Shown piece by piece: positions 27,264-35,192 of a DNA stretch of 64,000 bases (positions within the stretch are counted from its first letter, which is position 1; the number at the start of each line of letters is the position of its first letter). Origin of the DNA: Dethiosulfatibacter aminovorans DSM 17477 (GTDB taxonomy: Bacteria > Bacillota > Clostridia > Tissierellales > Dethiosulfatibacteraceae); assembly GCF_900142005.1 (NCBI RefSeq), contig NZ_FQZL01000006.1:248001-312000 (forward strand), in the 5' to 3' direction. The notes below the pieces were generated by a model. The model saw nothing but the letters and a program-made list of their open reading frames with translations. It did no database searches and had not been told where the DNA came from. The position numbers were made by a program, and so were the translations under genes.

Positions 27264-28020
27264 ACATTTTATTGCTAAATTTATATAGACATATACTTGC
27301 CGCCACTCCTGCATTCAATGATTCGGCCTTACCCGTCATTCTTATGCTAAATTTCACATCGCTGGCTTCCTTTATCTCATCACTGACTCCAATGCCTTCA
27401 TTGCCTATAACAATTACGGATTTTCCCGAATAATCAAGATCCTCCATGTAGGAATCACCATCGACTACCGCAGAATATATCCCGTATCCCTTTTCTTTTA
27501 AGAATTCCAATGTTTCAATGCTGTCCCCTGCATTGTAAAAGGATACCCTTGTCATAGACCCCATGGCAGACCGGACAGTCTTGGGATTGTAAACATCAAC
27601 ACATCCCTTGTTTACTACTAGAGCCAATGCATTAAAAGCATCTGCAGACCTGATAATGGTTCCCATGTTTCCCGGGTCCTGCAATGCATCTATAAAAACA
27701 ATAAGATTGCTTCTCAGAAGATCTTCAATATTGGATTCCCTTTTTCTGACAACGGCAAGAATTCCCTGGGAATTGCTCGTATTACTGATGCTTTTGAATA
27801 TCTTCTTTTCAACAGAGAACACCAAGTCTTCATCGGAGACAAACTTTTGCGATTTGCAATCTTCAGAGACAAGTATAAACTCTATAAGATCCGTTCCAGA
27901 AGCATATTCATCAACAAGAGTTTCCCCTTCAGCAATGTATAGACCAAGCTTGTCTCTGTTCTTTTTTGTAAAAAGAGACCTAACCAGCTTTATTTTCTTA
28001 TTATCGGCACTTTTTATCAT
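27250..28020 (-). CDS. SpoU/TrmH family RNA 2'-O-methyltransferase (YsgA-like)
   Basis: A 256-residue SPOUT methyltransferase with an N-terminal substrate-binding domain (residues 1-95, GLYIAEGETLVDEY) and the knotted C-terminal domain: IVFIDALQDPGNMGTIIRSADAF (motif 1), VIVIGNEGIGVSDEI (motif 2) and FSIRMTGKAESLNAGVAASICLY (motif 3). It likely methylates a 23S rRNA or tRNA ribose. Gene order ysgA-pheS-pheT is shared with Bacillus. The start ATG follows the trkA stop directly, indicating coupling with the potassium uptake genes. Confidence 0.92.
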   Translation of the reverse strand: MIKSADNKKIKLVRSLFTKKNRDKLGLYIAEGETLVDEYASGTDLIEFILVSEDCKSQKFVSDEDLVFSVEKKIFKSISNTSNSQGILAVVRKRESNIEDLLRSNLIVFIDALQDPGNMGTIIRSADAFNALALVVNKGCVDVYNPKTVRSAMGSMTRVSFYNAGDSIETLEFLKEKGYGIYSAVVDGDSYMEDLDYSGKSVIVIGNEGIGVSDEIKEASDVKFSIRMTGKAESLNAGVAASICLYKFSNKMFEKQ

Positions 28021-28668
28021 TTAATCCTGCTCCAGCTTCTTAAGGCTGGCATTGTCGCCTATGACTATGAGTGTATCGCCTTTTTTAATAATATCTTCGG
28101 CATAAGGAGAAATATTGAGATCCTCACCTGTTTTAATGGCCATTACACTTACACCGTAATTATTTGGAAGTTGCAGCTCTCTCAGTGATTTTTCAGTCCA
28201 GTCATCCTGTGCAACAACCTCTATTATACTGTAGTCAGGTGCAAATTCAATAACATCAAGAATATTTGATGAAACAAGGTTGTGTGCAACCCTTATCCCC
28301 ATGTCCCTTTCAGGGAATATAACCTTGTGGGCTCCAATCTTGTAAAGAACCTTTCCATGAAGTTCATTTTGAGCCTTGGCGATAACCTTCTTGACTCCAA
28401 GCTCCTTTGCCAAAAGAGTTCCCATTATGGAAGCCTGTATGTCGGACCCTATTGTAACTACTGCCACATCAAAATTCCTGATTCCAATTGTTCTCAATGC
28501 GTTTTCATCAATGGCATCGGCTTGAACCGCATGCGTAACATATTCAGCGATTTCCTGAATTTGCTCAGGGTCCTTGTCTATTGCCAAAACATCATAACCA
28601 AGCTTGCACAAGGTTTTTGCCACACTTGATCCAAACCTTCCGCATCCTATTACTACAAACTGTTTCAT
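28021..28668 (-). CDS. trkA: Potassium uptake regulatory subunit TrkA/KtrA
   Basis: A 215-residue cytoplasmic gating subunit: an N-terminal RCK NAD(H)/nucleotide domain (FVVIGCGRFGSSVAKTL, then AIDKDPEQI and AVVTIGSDIQASI) and a C-terminal RCK_C domain (about 135-215, ending GDTLIVIGDNASLKKLEQ). Length and single-copy layout match KtrA/KtrC rather than the doubled E. coli TrkA. ATG 28668 follows TAGGTG; the membrane subunit gene ends nine bases upstream. Confidence 0.94.
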   Translation of the reverse strand: MKQFVVIGCGRFGSSVAKTLCKLGYDVLAIDKDPEQIQEIAEYVTHAVQADAIDENALRTIGIRNFDVAVVTIGSDIQASIMGTLLAKELGVKKVIAKAQNELHGKVLYKIGAHKVIFPERDMGIRVAHNLVSSNILDVIEFAPDYSIIEVVAQDDWTEKSLRELQLPNNYGVSVMAIKTGEDLNISPYAEDIIKKGDTLIVIGDNASLKKLEQD

Positions 28669-28677
28669 ATCTATCAC

Positions 28678-30054
28678 CTATCCAACTAATATTTTCCCTT
28701 CAGGGTATCTGTAATATCCCTTGTTTTCCTTTTGTCTCTGTGCTATTCCAAATGCCAAGGTCAGCGGTCCAAGCCTTCCAACAAACATTGTAAGGGTAAT
28801 AACAAGCCTGCCTATATCTGAAAGCTGCGGCGTCAGCCCTCTACTGAGTCCTACGGTTCCAAAAGCCGATACAACCTCAAAAAGCATATCCATAAATGAT
28901 GCTCCAAGATTCTTTTCACTGACCAATAGAATCAATGTGGAAATCGCAATAATCATAAAGGCAATTCCTATTACAGCAATGGCTCTAAGTATCAACTTTA
29001 TAGGAATCCTCTTCCACAAGACTTCAACATCTTCATTTCCCTTTATCAGCCTGAATATTGCTATCACCACTATTCCAACTGTTGTGGTCTTTACACCTCC
29101 TGCTGTAGAACCAGGAGACCCTCCAACAAACATCAATAAAATGGTGAGAAAAGTCGACGGCATTGTCATTGCTCCAGTGTCCAAAGTGTTGAAACCTGCA
29201 GTTCTTGGAGTCATTGAATGAAACAGGGAACTCAATATTTTCCCTTTGATTCCAAGATTGCCCATAGTTGCCGGATTATTGTATTCAAAGGCAAATATTG
29301 TTACAAATCCAAACACCAGCAGGGATGCAGAAATAATAAGGACCAGCTTTGTATGAAGCATATAGCTTTTAAATTTTTTCTTCTGTACAATATCCATTAT
29401 TGCATAAAATCCAAGTCCGCCTATTACTACAAGTCCAACTACTGTAAGATTTATGATTGGACTGTCTACATAGTCAACCAGACTGTTTCCTGTAATATCA
29501 AAACCTGCATTACAGAAGGCAGATACCGAATGGAATATTGCAAACCAGATTCCCCTGGCAGTTCCGTAGTCCTTTACGAAAGCCACCGACAGAAATATTG
29601 CACCAATAAGCTCTACTCCAATAGTCAGAAAAAGAATCCTTCTTGTTAATAGAACAACTCCCTGTATTGTAGACGTGTTCATCTCCTCCTGCATAAGAAG
29701 TCGATCCTTGAGGGTTATCTTTTTTCCAAGAAGAAATGCTATGAGGGTTGCCATGGTCATTATACCAAGACCGCCTACCTGAATCAGCATTAGAATAACA
29801 AGCTTTCCGAATATGGTCCAATGAGCGGCAGTATTCACCACAACAAGTCCTGTTACACAAACAGCTGATGCAGCAGTGAACAATGCATCAATAAATCCTA
29901 TACTCCTTCCATCCGCCGATGCAAAGGGCAGATTGAGAAGGGTGGCTCCTACAAATATAAGTATCGCAAACCAAAGTATTAAAAAATGCGATGGATGCAG
30001 CTTCAGATTCGAATAATTGTTGCCATTGTTACCATTATTTTCATTATTTTCCAT
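28678..30054 (-). CDS. trkH: Potassium uptake channel subunit TrkH/KtrB
   Basis: A 458-residue membrane protein with four M1-P-M2-type repeats. Selectivity-filter-like loops can be seen at SAVCVTGLVV (about 63-72), SAFCNAGFDI, MTPRTAGFNTLD and SAFGTVGLSRG, each with the conserved glycine. It conducts K+ inward with TrkA gating. The asparagine-rich N-terminal stretch (residues 2-15) is low complexity. The start ATG at 30054 follows AGGTGAT. Confidence 0.94.
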   Translation of the reverse strand: MENNENNGNNGNNYSNLKLHPSHFLILWFAILIFVGATLLNLPFASADGRSIGFIDALFTAASAVCVTGLVVVNTAAHWTIFGKLVILMLIQVGGLGIMTMATLIAFLLGKKITLKDRLLMQEEMNTSTIQGVVLLTRRILFLTIGVELIGAIFLSVAFVKDYGTARGIWFAIFHSVSAFCNAGFDITGNSLVDYVDSPIINLTVVGLVVIGGLGFYAIMDIVQKKKFKSYMLHTKLVLIISASLLVFGFVTIFAFEYNNPATMGNLGIKGKILSSLFHSMTPRTAGFNTLDTGAMTMPSTFLTILLMFVGGSPGSTAGGVKTTTVGIVVIAIFRLIKGNEDVEVLWKRIPIKLILRAIAVIGIAFMIIAISTLILLVSEKNLGASFMDMLFEVVSAFGTVGLSRGLTPQLSDIGRLVITLTMFVGRLGPLTLAFGIAQRQKENKGYYRYPEGKILVG

Positions 30055-30084
30055 GTCAATCACCTACTAATAGTTCATTTTTAC

Positions 30085-30090
30085 ATTATA
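30085..30090 (-). promoter_or_regulatory. Probable extended -10 promoter for trkH-trkA-ysgA
   Basis: TGC-TATAAT on the minus strand, about 30 bases before the trkH ATG, with only a weak TTTAAA at the -35 distance. Confidence 0.5.
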
Positions 30091-30225
30091 GCACTTAGAC
30101 ACTGTTTTTTAAAGCAATAAAATTCTCCGGATATTGAGCAACTTTCTTCCCTTCGAATTATCCGACGTTCAAGCGAGTGATAATTCCCAGAAACCGGAAT
30201 CATCTAGAACGTCATGTACATGAAA

Positions 30226-30254
30226 AAAATAACCGCATGACCTGCGGTTATTTT
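30226..30254 (-). terminator. Terminator of infC-rpmI-rplT
   Basis: A perfect 12-bp stem (30254-30243 with 30237-30226) with a five-base loop, followed by T residues on the minus strand, ten bases after the rplT stop. Confidence 0.92.
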
Positions 30255-30263
30255 CTTAACTTA

Positions 30264-30608
30264 CTATTTAACAGAATCTACAAGTTGCTTGAATCCTTCT
30301 GCATCATTTACAGCCATTTCAGCAAGCATCTTTCTGTTTATTTCAATGTTTTGAGTCTTAAGACCATTGATGAATCTGCTGTAAGACATTCCATTCATTC
30401 TAGCAGCAGCGTTGATTCTTGTAATCCACAATTGTCTGAATTCTCTTTTTCTCAACTTTCTTCCTACATATGCATAAGAAAGCGACTTCATTACTGCCTG
30501 ATTTGCAGTTCTATATTGAGTACTCTTAGCTCCGTAATATCCTTTCGCAAGCTTAAGAATCTTCTTGTGCTTCTTTTTAGCGTTTAACGCTTTTTTTACT
30601 CTAGCCAT
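30264..30608 (-). CDS. rplT: Ribosomal protein L20
   Basis: A 114-residue 50S protein, early in subunit assembly. It opens [20 protein letters not shown], a basic extension, and has [46 protein letters not shown] and the C-terminal RNA-binding part (LNPSRFI-like [26 protein letters not shown]). L20 is the autogenous repressor of this operon in Firmicutes, acting at the infC leader. Last gene of the operon. Confidence 0.98.
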   Translation of the reverse strand: MARVKKALNAKKKHKKILKLAKGYYGAKSTQYRTANQAVMKSLSYAYVGRKLRKREFRQLWITRINAAARMNGMSYSRFINGLKTQNIEINRKMLAEMAVNDAEGFKQLVDSVK

Positions 30609-30625
30609 GATAACCTCCCAATTCG

Positions 30626-30823
30626 TTACTTATACGGTATTAATTTACTTACTCTTTCAAAATCGCCATCAGAAACCAAAGCTGATTGTCTAAGATTTCT
30701 TATCTTCTTTGCTGCCTTCTTTCCTGTAAAGTGGTTCTTGTTAGCTTTCGCTCTTTTAATTTTTCCGCTACCAGTTTTATTGAATCTTTTAGCGGCTGAT
30801 CTATTAGTCTTAATTTTAGGCAT
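30626..30823 (-). CDS. rpmI: Ribosomal protein L35
   Basis: A 65-residue, strongly basic 50S protein, [20 protein letters not shown] at the start and the usual [21 protein letters not shown] middle section. It lies between infC and rplT with gaps of 19 and 17 bases, the universal order. Confidence 0.98.
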   Translation of the reverse strand: MPKIKTNRSAAKRFNKTGSGKIKRAKANKNHFTGKKAAKKIRNLRQSALVSDGDFERVSKLIPYK

Positions 30824-30842
30824 GTCAATCCTCCTCCTAATA

Positions 30843-31349
30843 TTAATTTTTTGAATTTAAGAACATAACCATTTGACGCCCTTCCATTTTCGGTCTTTTG
30901 TCTACTACCGAGAATTCAGAAGTTGCTTCAATGAATTTCATCAATACTTCTCTACCAATTTCCGTGTGCCCTAATTGTCTTCCTCTGAATCTTACAACAA
31001 CCTTGACCCTATCACCTTTTGCCAGGAATTTATTAGCATTTTTAATCTTTACCTGCAAATCATGCTCATCAATAGTAGGGGTCATTCTTATTTCCTTAAC
31101 ATTGATAACCTTTTGCTTCTTCCTGGATTCTTTTTCTTTTTTCGTTGTATCATATTTGTATTTCCCGTAATCCATAATCTTGCATACAGGCGGTTTAGCA
31201 TTTGGTGACACTTTTACCAAATCAAGTTTTCTTTCTTCAGCAAGCCTCATGGCTTCTCTTGTATCGAGTATTCCAAGGGGGCTGCCGTCTGAATCTATTA
31301 CTCTGATTTCTCTATCCCTGATTTGATTATTAATATCAAGTTCTTTAAT
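30843..31349 (-). CDS. infC: Translation initiation factor IF-3 (ATT start)
   Basis: IF-3 blocks premature subunit joining and checks the initiator codon. The sequence INNQIRDREIRVIDSDGSPLG begins the N-domain; KPPVCKIMDYGKYKYDTTKKEKE is the linker and IRMTPTIDEHDLQVKIKNANKFLAKGDRVKVVVRFRGR the C-domain. No ATG, GTG or TTG is suitably placed. Two ATT codons (31352 and 31349) follow AGGAGG; the second, seven bases after GGAGG, is chosen and gives 168 residues. Non-AUG infC starts are known and let IF-3 repress its own translation. An upstream frame to 31400 is open but lies in the leader. Confidence 0.95.
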   Translation of the reverse strand: MKELDINNQIRDREIRVIDSDGSPLGILDTREAMRLAEERKLDLVKVSPNAKPPVCKIMDYGKYKYDTTKKEKESRKKQKVINVKEIRMTPTIDEHDLQVKIKNANKFLAKGDRVKVVVRFRGRQLGHTEIGREVLMKFIEATSEFSVVDKRPKMEGRQMVMFLNSKN

Positions 31350-31352
31350 AAT

Positions 31353-31538
31353 TACACCTCCTAAAATTAAATCCTCAGGACATCGAATCCTTCGAATCAT
31401 CGGTCAGTTGAACCATTCCGACCGGCAAATAAAAAAAGACAGCACTAATCCGCTATCTTCAGAAAAAACCAAAAATATTAACCATACTGGCTGCACAAAT
31501 GCGCCGTAAGGTGAGAAGCGGATACCTCTACTTTGTTC
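31353..31538 (-). ncRNA. L20-type leader of infC-rpmI-rplT
   Basis: About 185 bases of structured leader between promoter and infC. An ATCCGC segment (31523-31518) is complementary to GCGGAT (31453-31448), which contains the 5' arm of an intrinsic terminator, so an antiterminator/terminator switch is visible. A further hairpin (CGGTC/GACCG, about 31426-31402) lies downstream. Position and architecture match the L20 leader family, where excess L20 favours termination. Confidence 0.8.
31431..31458 (-). terminator. Attenuator terminator within the infC leader
   Basis: AGATAGC (31458-31452) pairs with GCTGTCT (31443-31437) across an eight-base loop, followed by six T. The 5' arm overlaps the segment that can pair instead with 31523-31518. 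Confidence 0.85.
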
Positions 31539-31544
31539 TTGTCT

Positions 31545-31573
31545 ATTATAGTTAATTGCCGTCTCAATGTCAA
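31545..31573 (-). promoter_or_regulatory. Consensus sigma-A promoter for infC
   Basis: TTGACA (31573-31568), exactly 17 bases, TATAAT (31550-31545): a perfect match to consensus, as expected for a ribosomal protein operon. Confidence 0.93.
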
Positions 31574-31617
31574 GACAATTTATAAATAATTCCCAAAATA
31601 ATTGACAAAATAACTTT

Positions 31618-31636
31618 CCCGGGCTTTTCACCCGGG
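31618..31636 (-). terminator. Terminator after the M23 peptidase gene
   Basis: CCCGGG-tgaaaag-CCCGGG on the minus strand, followed by AAAGTTATTTT. Strong stem, weak T-tract. Confidence 0.65.
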
Positions 31637-31648
31637 AAAATCAACAAT

Positions 31649-32776
31649 TTAAAAACCTGAATAATAATCTAAAGGATTGGTATGAGAACCGTTCACCCTT
31701 ACTTCAAAATGAAGGTGAGGCCCCGTTGACATTCCCGTAGTTCCCGAATAGGACACAATCTGACCCTTTGTTACACTCTGCCCTTCCGTCACCAAAACAG
31801 ATGTGTTGTGCGCCATCAAAGTGGATATGCCGCCTCCGTGGTCTATAAGGACTATATTGCCATATGCCCCATACCATCCCGCATAGGTTACAACTCCAGA
31901 GTTTGGCGCCACAATATTAGACCGCATAGGCACGCCTACATCAACTCCCGTATGCATGCTCCAGTATCCATAAAGAGGGTGCGGTCTCATCCCATAGGGA
32001 GAAGTGATTCTGTAATACCCAGGAGCAGGCCAAGCCATTTCTCCTCCGGCATATTTCATTTCAAGCTGTTTCTGCTTGATTTTATTTTCAATTTCACTGG
32101 AAGCGTCAAGGAGTTTCTGTTCTTCTCTTTTAAGCTCTTCTATATTGTCCTCAAGGCTTGACATATAGGTTTCCTTGGCACGGCTTGCAATTTCAACATC
32201 ATTTCTCTTGCTCTGAACATCCTCAAGTGCCATATAGTAATTGTTCTGCTCCGACTTAAGCTCAAGCTTCGCTATTTCAAGTTCCGTTTGCTGGCTTTCA
32301 AGATTTTCCAGAATTTCAACATCGCTGTTTACAACTCTCTGCACCATGTCAGCCCTGGTCATAAAATCCACAACATCATCCGCATTGAAAAGAACCTCGA
32401 GATATCCTACCGCACCATTCTTGTACATGGCCCTTAGTCTGTCCTCCAGAAGTTCCGTATTTGACGAAATATCATCCTTGATCTGTTCTATTTCAGCTTC
32501 TTTTGCAGCAATGTTATTTTCAAGTACCGTGACTACGTCATTGAGGCTGTCCTCTTCAGATACCAACGAACGTATCTGGCCGTCAAGCTCTTCAATCTGT
32601 TTTTCAACGCCGTATTTTTCAGATTTCACTTCCTTAAGCTTGTCTGTAATACTGTCAATCTTATTTTCAGTATTCTTAAGTTCATTTTGCAAATCGCTGA
32701 TACTGGATGCCTCGGCCGGCACAGCGGCAAATACCAACGCAACAACAGCAAAGAGAATAAAAACTTTTCTTATCAT
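31649..32776 (-). CDS. EnvC-like murein hydrolase, M23 family
   Basis: A 375-residue exported protein. Signal peptide at about 1-23 (VFILFAVVALVFAAVPAEASS), long coiled coil (about 25-245, rich in E, K, L, Q), then a LytM/M23 domain. The zinc and catalytic residues are all present: HTGVD (first His and Asp), the MAH histidine, and HLHFE. In E. coli EnvC the LytM domain is degenerate and only activates amidases; here the enzyme should cleave peptidoglycan itself. It follows ftsE-ftsX with ten bases between, so FtsEX probably gates it through the coiled coil, as with PcsB and CwlO in other Firmicutes. Confidence 0.9.
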   Translation of the reverse strand: MIRKVFILFAVVALVFAAVPAEASSISDLQNELKNTENKIDSITDKLKEVKSEKYGVEKQIEELDGQIRSLVSEEDSLNDVVTVLENNIAAKEAEIEQIKDDISSNTELLEDRLRAMYKNGAVGYLEVLFNADDVVDFMTRADMVQRVVNSDVEILENLESQQTELEIAKLELKSEQNNYYMALEDVQSKRNDVEIASRAKETYMSSLEDNIEELKREEQKLLDASSEIENKIKQKQLEMKYAGGEMAWPAPGYYRITSPYGMRPHPLYGYWSMHTGVDVGVPMRSNIVAPNSGVVTYAGWYGAYGNIVLIDHGGGISTLMAHNTSVLVTEGQSVTKGQIVSYSGTTGMSTGPHLHFEVRVNGSHTNPLDYYSGF

Positions 32777-32785
32777 TCCGCCCTC

Positions 32786-33682
32786 CTAGACACTCAAGAA
32801 TTTCTTAAGGGAAACTATGCTTCCCAGTATTCCGATTCCAACACCGATGGTGATAAAAATTATAAGCAGGTCAAATGAAATCAAGTTTGCCGGTATAAGA
32901 TTAACAGACAGCATTGCGAAGAACTTTTCATTGGCCAGCGACACCATATAGTCGTATCCGTTCAATACAATGATAATGGACAATATTGCTCCAAGCAACC
33001 CCAGGATAATCCCTTCCAGGAGAAAAGGTCCCCTTACGAATCCGTTTGATGCACCAATATACTGCATGAGTTCAATTTCCCTTTTTCTGGAAGCTACTGT
33101 AATCTTAATCGTATTCTGGATGATAAATACACTGACAAGAAGAAGTATCACTATCAGAACCATGCCTGAAGTCTTAATAAATTCAGCCATATTAACAAGC
33201 TTTTCAACAAGGTCGTTGTAATACCTTACTTCTTCAATTCCATCAGTCTTTTCAATCTTATTCACTACGGATTTAGAATATGAAACATCTTTGAGCTGAA
33301 CCACATAGGTGTTTGGAAGAGGATTGTTTGCCAATCCATCGAGAAGGTATGCATCATCACCGAAGTCCTCCTTCATATTCTCCAAGGCATATTCCTTGGA
33401 CTGGAATACAGTAGTCATGGTACCTTCGATATCATTTATTTCTTCCCCTATTTCCCTTATTCTGTCATTCGATATGTTGTCATCAAGGTAAACATAGATT
33501 TCATCAAATTTTTCCTTTGTTGACAGGGACAGTGCATTTACATTCAATATCAGCATAAGGACCAGTCCAAGTATTACAAGAACTGCCGTTATGGAACCTA
33601 CGGACGCAATACTCATGGTTCTATTTCTGAATATTCCCTGAAATCCCTGTCTGAATGTATGCTTAAGGATTCTAATAGACAT
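32786..33682 (-). CDS. ftsX: Cell division permease-like protein FtsX
   Basis: A 298-residue membrane protein with one N-terminal helix (about 23-48), an extracellular domain (about 50-165) and three C-terminal helices, the FtsX topology. Recognisable segments include GFQGIFRNRTMSIASVGSI near the start and SRKREIELMQYIGASNGFVRGPFLLEG in the cytoplasmic coupling loop. It does not transport; with FtsE it transmits ATP hydrolysis to a peptidoglycan hydrolase outside, here the M23 protein encoded next. It overlaps ftsE by 11 bases. Confidence 0.94.
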   Translation of the reverse strand: MSIRILKHTFRQGFQGIFRNRTMSIASVGSITAVLVILGLVLMLILNVNALSLSTKEKFDEIYVYLDDNISNDRIREIGEEINDIEGTMTTVFQSKEYALENMKEDFGDDAYLLDGLANNPLPNTYVVQLKDVSYSKSVVNKIEKTDGIEEVRYYNDLVEKLVNMAEFIKTSGMVLIVILLLVSVFIIQNTIKITVASRKREIELMQYIGASNGFVRGPFLLEGIILGLLGAILSIIIVLNGYDYMVSLANEKFFAMLSVNLIPANLISFDLLIIFITIGVGIGILGSIVSLKKFLSV

Positions 33683-34361
33683 TATAATATTCCCCCTCTT
33701 GAGTATCTCTTATTATTTTCCCGTTTTTCAGTTCAATAACCCTTTTTTTCATGGCATCCACTATCATTCTGTCATGAGTAGCCATAATGAGAGTCGTACC
33801 TCTCCTATTTATTTCAGTGAATATCTTCATTATTTCATATGTTGTTTCAGGGTCCAGGTTGCCTGTAGGCTCATCTGCAATAATCAACTCAGGCTTGTTG
33901 ACTACAGCCCTTGCAATGGCTATCCTCTGCTGTTCCCCTCCCGCCAGCTCATTGGGAAAGTTGTTGGCCTTGTCGCTGAGGCCCACCATGCTTAATACCG
34001 TTGGCACCTCTCTTCTAATAACCTTTGGCGAATGCCCCACCATTTCCATTGCAAAAGCAATGTTTTCATAGACGGTTTTCCTGTTGAGAAGCCTGAAATC
34101 CTGAAATATAACACCGATTTTTCTTCTGTGTATCGGAACCTTCCTGCTGCTCAAATAGGTTATATCCTCACCATCGAAGAATAATCTACCCTCAGATGGA
34201 TTGATTTCCTTTATTAATAGCTTTATCAAGGTGGATTTGCCTGCACCGCTTTTCCCTACTATAAATGAAAAGCTGCCTTTTTCGATTTTCAAATCGATAT
34301 TTTGAACAGCTGTAAACTTATCCTTGTATACTTTCGTTACATTTTCAAATTCTAGCATCAT
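33672..34361 (-). CDS. ftsE: Cell division ATP-binding protein FtsE
   Basis: A 229-residue ABC ATPase with Walker [10 protein letters not shown] (about 37-45), Q-loop IFQDFRLL, signature [14 protein letters not shown], Walker [15 protein letters not shown] and the H-loop [22 protein letters not shown] after the Q-loop is typical of FtsE. First gene of ftsE-ftsX-M23. The first of two adjacent ATG codons has a GGAG site seven bases upstream. Confidence 0.96.
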   Translation of the reverse strand: MMLEFENVTKVYKDKFTAVQNIDLKIEKGSFSFIVGKSGAGKSTLIKLLIKEINPSEGRLFFDGEDITYLSSRKVPIHRRKIGVIFQDFRLLNRKTVYENIAFAMEMVGHSPKVIRREVPTVLSMVGLSDKANNFPNELAGGEQQRIAIARAVVNKPELIIADEPTGNLDPETTYEIMKIFTEINRRGTTLIMATHDRMIVDAMKKRVIELKNGKIIRDTQEGEYYNVY

Positions 34362-34420
34362 TATAATTCTCCATTTTCTTTACTCCCTTATATTTTACAG
34401 ACTTTTTGCAATTTTTCAAA

Positions 34421-35191
34421 TCAATTATTGCTTTTTACAATATCTTTTGGTCCAAAAAGTATTTTCAGCATGAAAACAGGCAGTAAAATCTGCCTTTTTA
34501 TCCTCTTAGGATCCGATACAAGCCTGTAAAGCCATTCAAGACCCAGATTCTGGTAAAACTGAGGAGCCCTCTTCACATTTCCAGACAGGACATCTATAGT
34601 GCCGCCGTTGCCGATGACAAGATTAGCATTCAAGTTGTTACCATGATAATCAATCCATTTTTCCTGTTTGGGAGAACCAAGTCCTACGAATACAATATCC
34701 GGCTTTAAATCATTTATTCTATTTATTATAGCTCTTTCCTCTTGGTGGTCTGCATGCCCTATATGCTGCCCCTTGAAATATCCATGCTGGTATCCGCATA
34801 TTATGTCACCAAACTTTTTCCTGATGTTTGCAGAAGCCTTTTCAGCAACTCCGGGAGCACCTCCGAGCAGGAATACCTTGTATCCCTTTTCAGCTGCAAT
34901 AGTCAATATCTCCACTGAAGTATCGAAACCGGTCACTCTTTCCTTAAGGGGAAGCCTCTTGATTCTGGAAGCATAGATTAAACCTATTCCATCGGGAAGA
35001 ACCATGCTGCCCTTGTTGATGATTCTTTTCAATTCGCTGTCATCGTTGCAAAGCATTACAATCTCAGTGTTTGGTGTGAAAATTGTAAATATTCCATCGC
35101 CTCCCTTTTCAAGGCGATTCCTTATTTTTTCCCCAGCCTCTGCTTTTGTAACATTATTGATGCTTACATCCATTATAGAAATCTTATTCAT
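34421..35191 (-). CDS. WecG/TagA/CpsF family glycosyltransferase
   Basis: A 256-residue GT26 enzyme: SIMDVSINNVTKAEA at the N-terminus, TIFTPNTEIVMLCNDDSEL, VLPDGIGLIYASRI, RVTGFDTSVEILTIA, VFLLGGAPGVAEKA and FVGLGSPKQEKWI. TagA-type enzymes add N-acetylmannosamine to undecaprenyl-linked GlcNAc, the linkage unit of wall polymers. Beside csaB it probably builds a pyruvylated secondary cell wall polymer. ATG 35191 follows GAGGAA and the csaB stop. Confidence 0.92.
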   Translation of the reverse strand: MNKISIMDVSINNVTKAEAGEKIRNRLEKGGDGIFTIFTPNTEIVMLCNDDSELKRIINKGSMVLPDGIGLIYASRIKRLPLKERVTGFDTSVEILTIAAEKGYKVFLLGGAPGVAEKASANIRKKFGDIICGYQHGYFKGQHIGHADHQEERAIINRINDLKPDIVFVGLGSPKQEKWIDYHGNNLNANLVIGNGGTIDVLSGNVKRAPQFYQNLGLEWLYRLVSDPKRIKRQILLPVFMLKILFGPKDIVKSNN

Positions 35192-35192
35192 A

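Noticed and set aside
29510-29860. Long open frames overlapping trkH and other genes on either strand
   Set aside because: They are shadows of real genes, with implausible composition and no ribosome-binding sites.
31350-31400. Longer IF-3 starting at the upstream in-frame ATG (31400)
   Set aside because: The added residues do not match IF-3, and the good ribosome-binding site lies downstream at the ATT codons.
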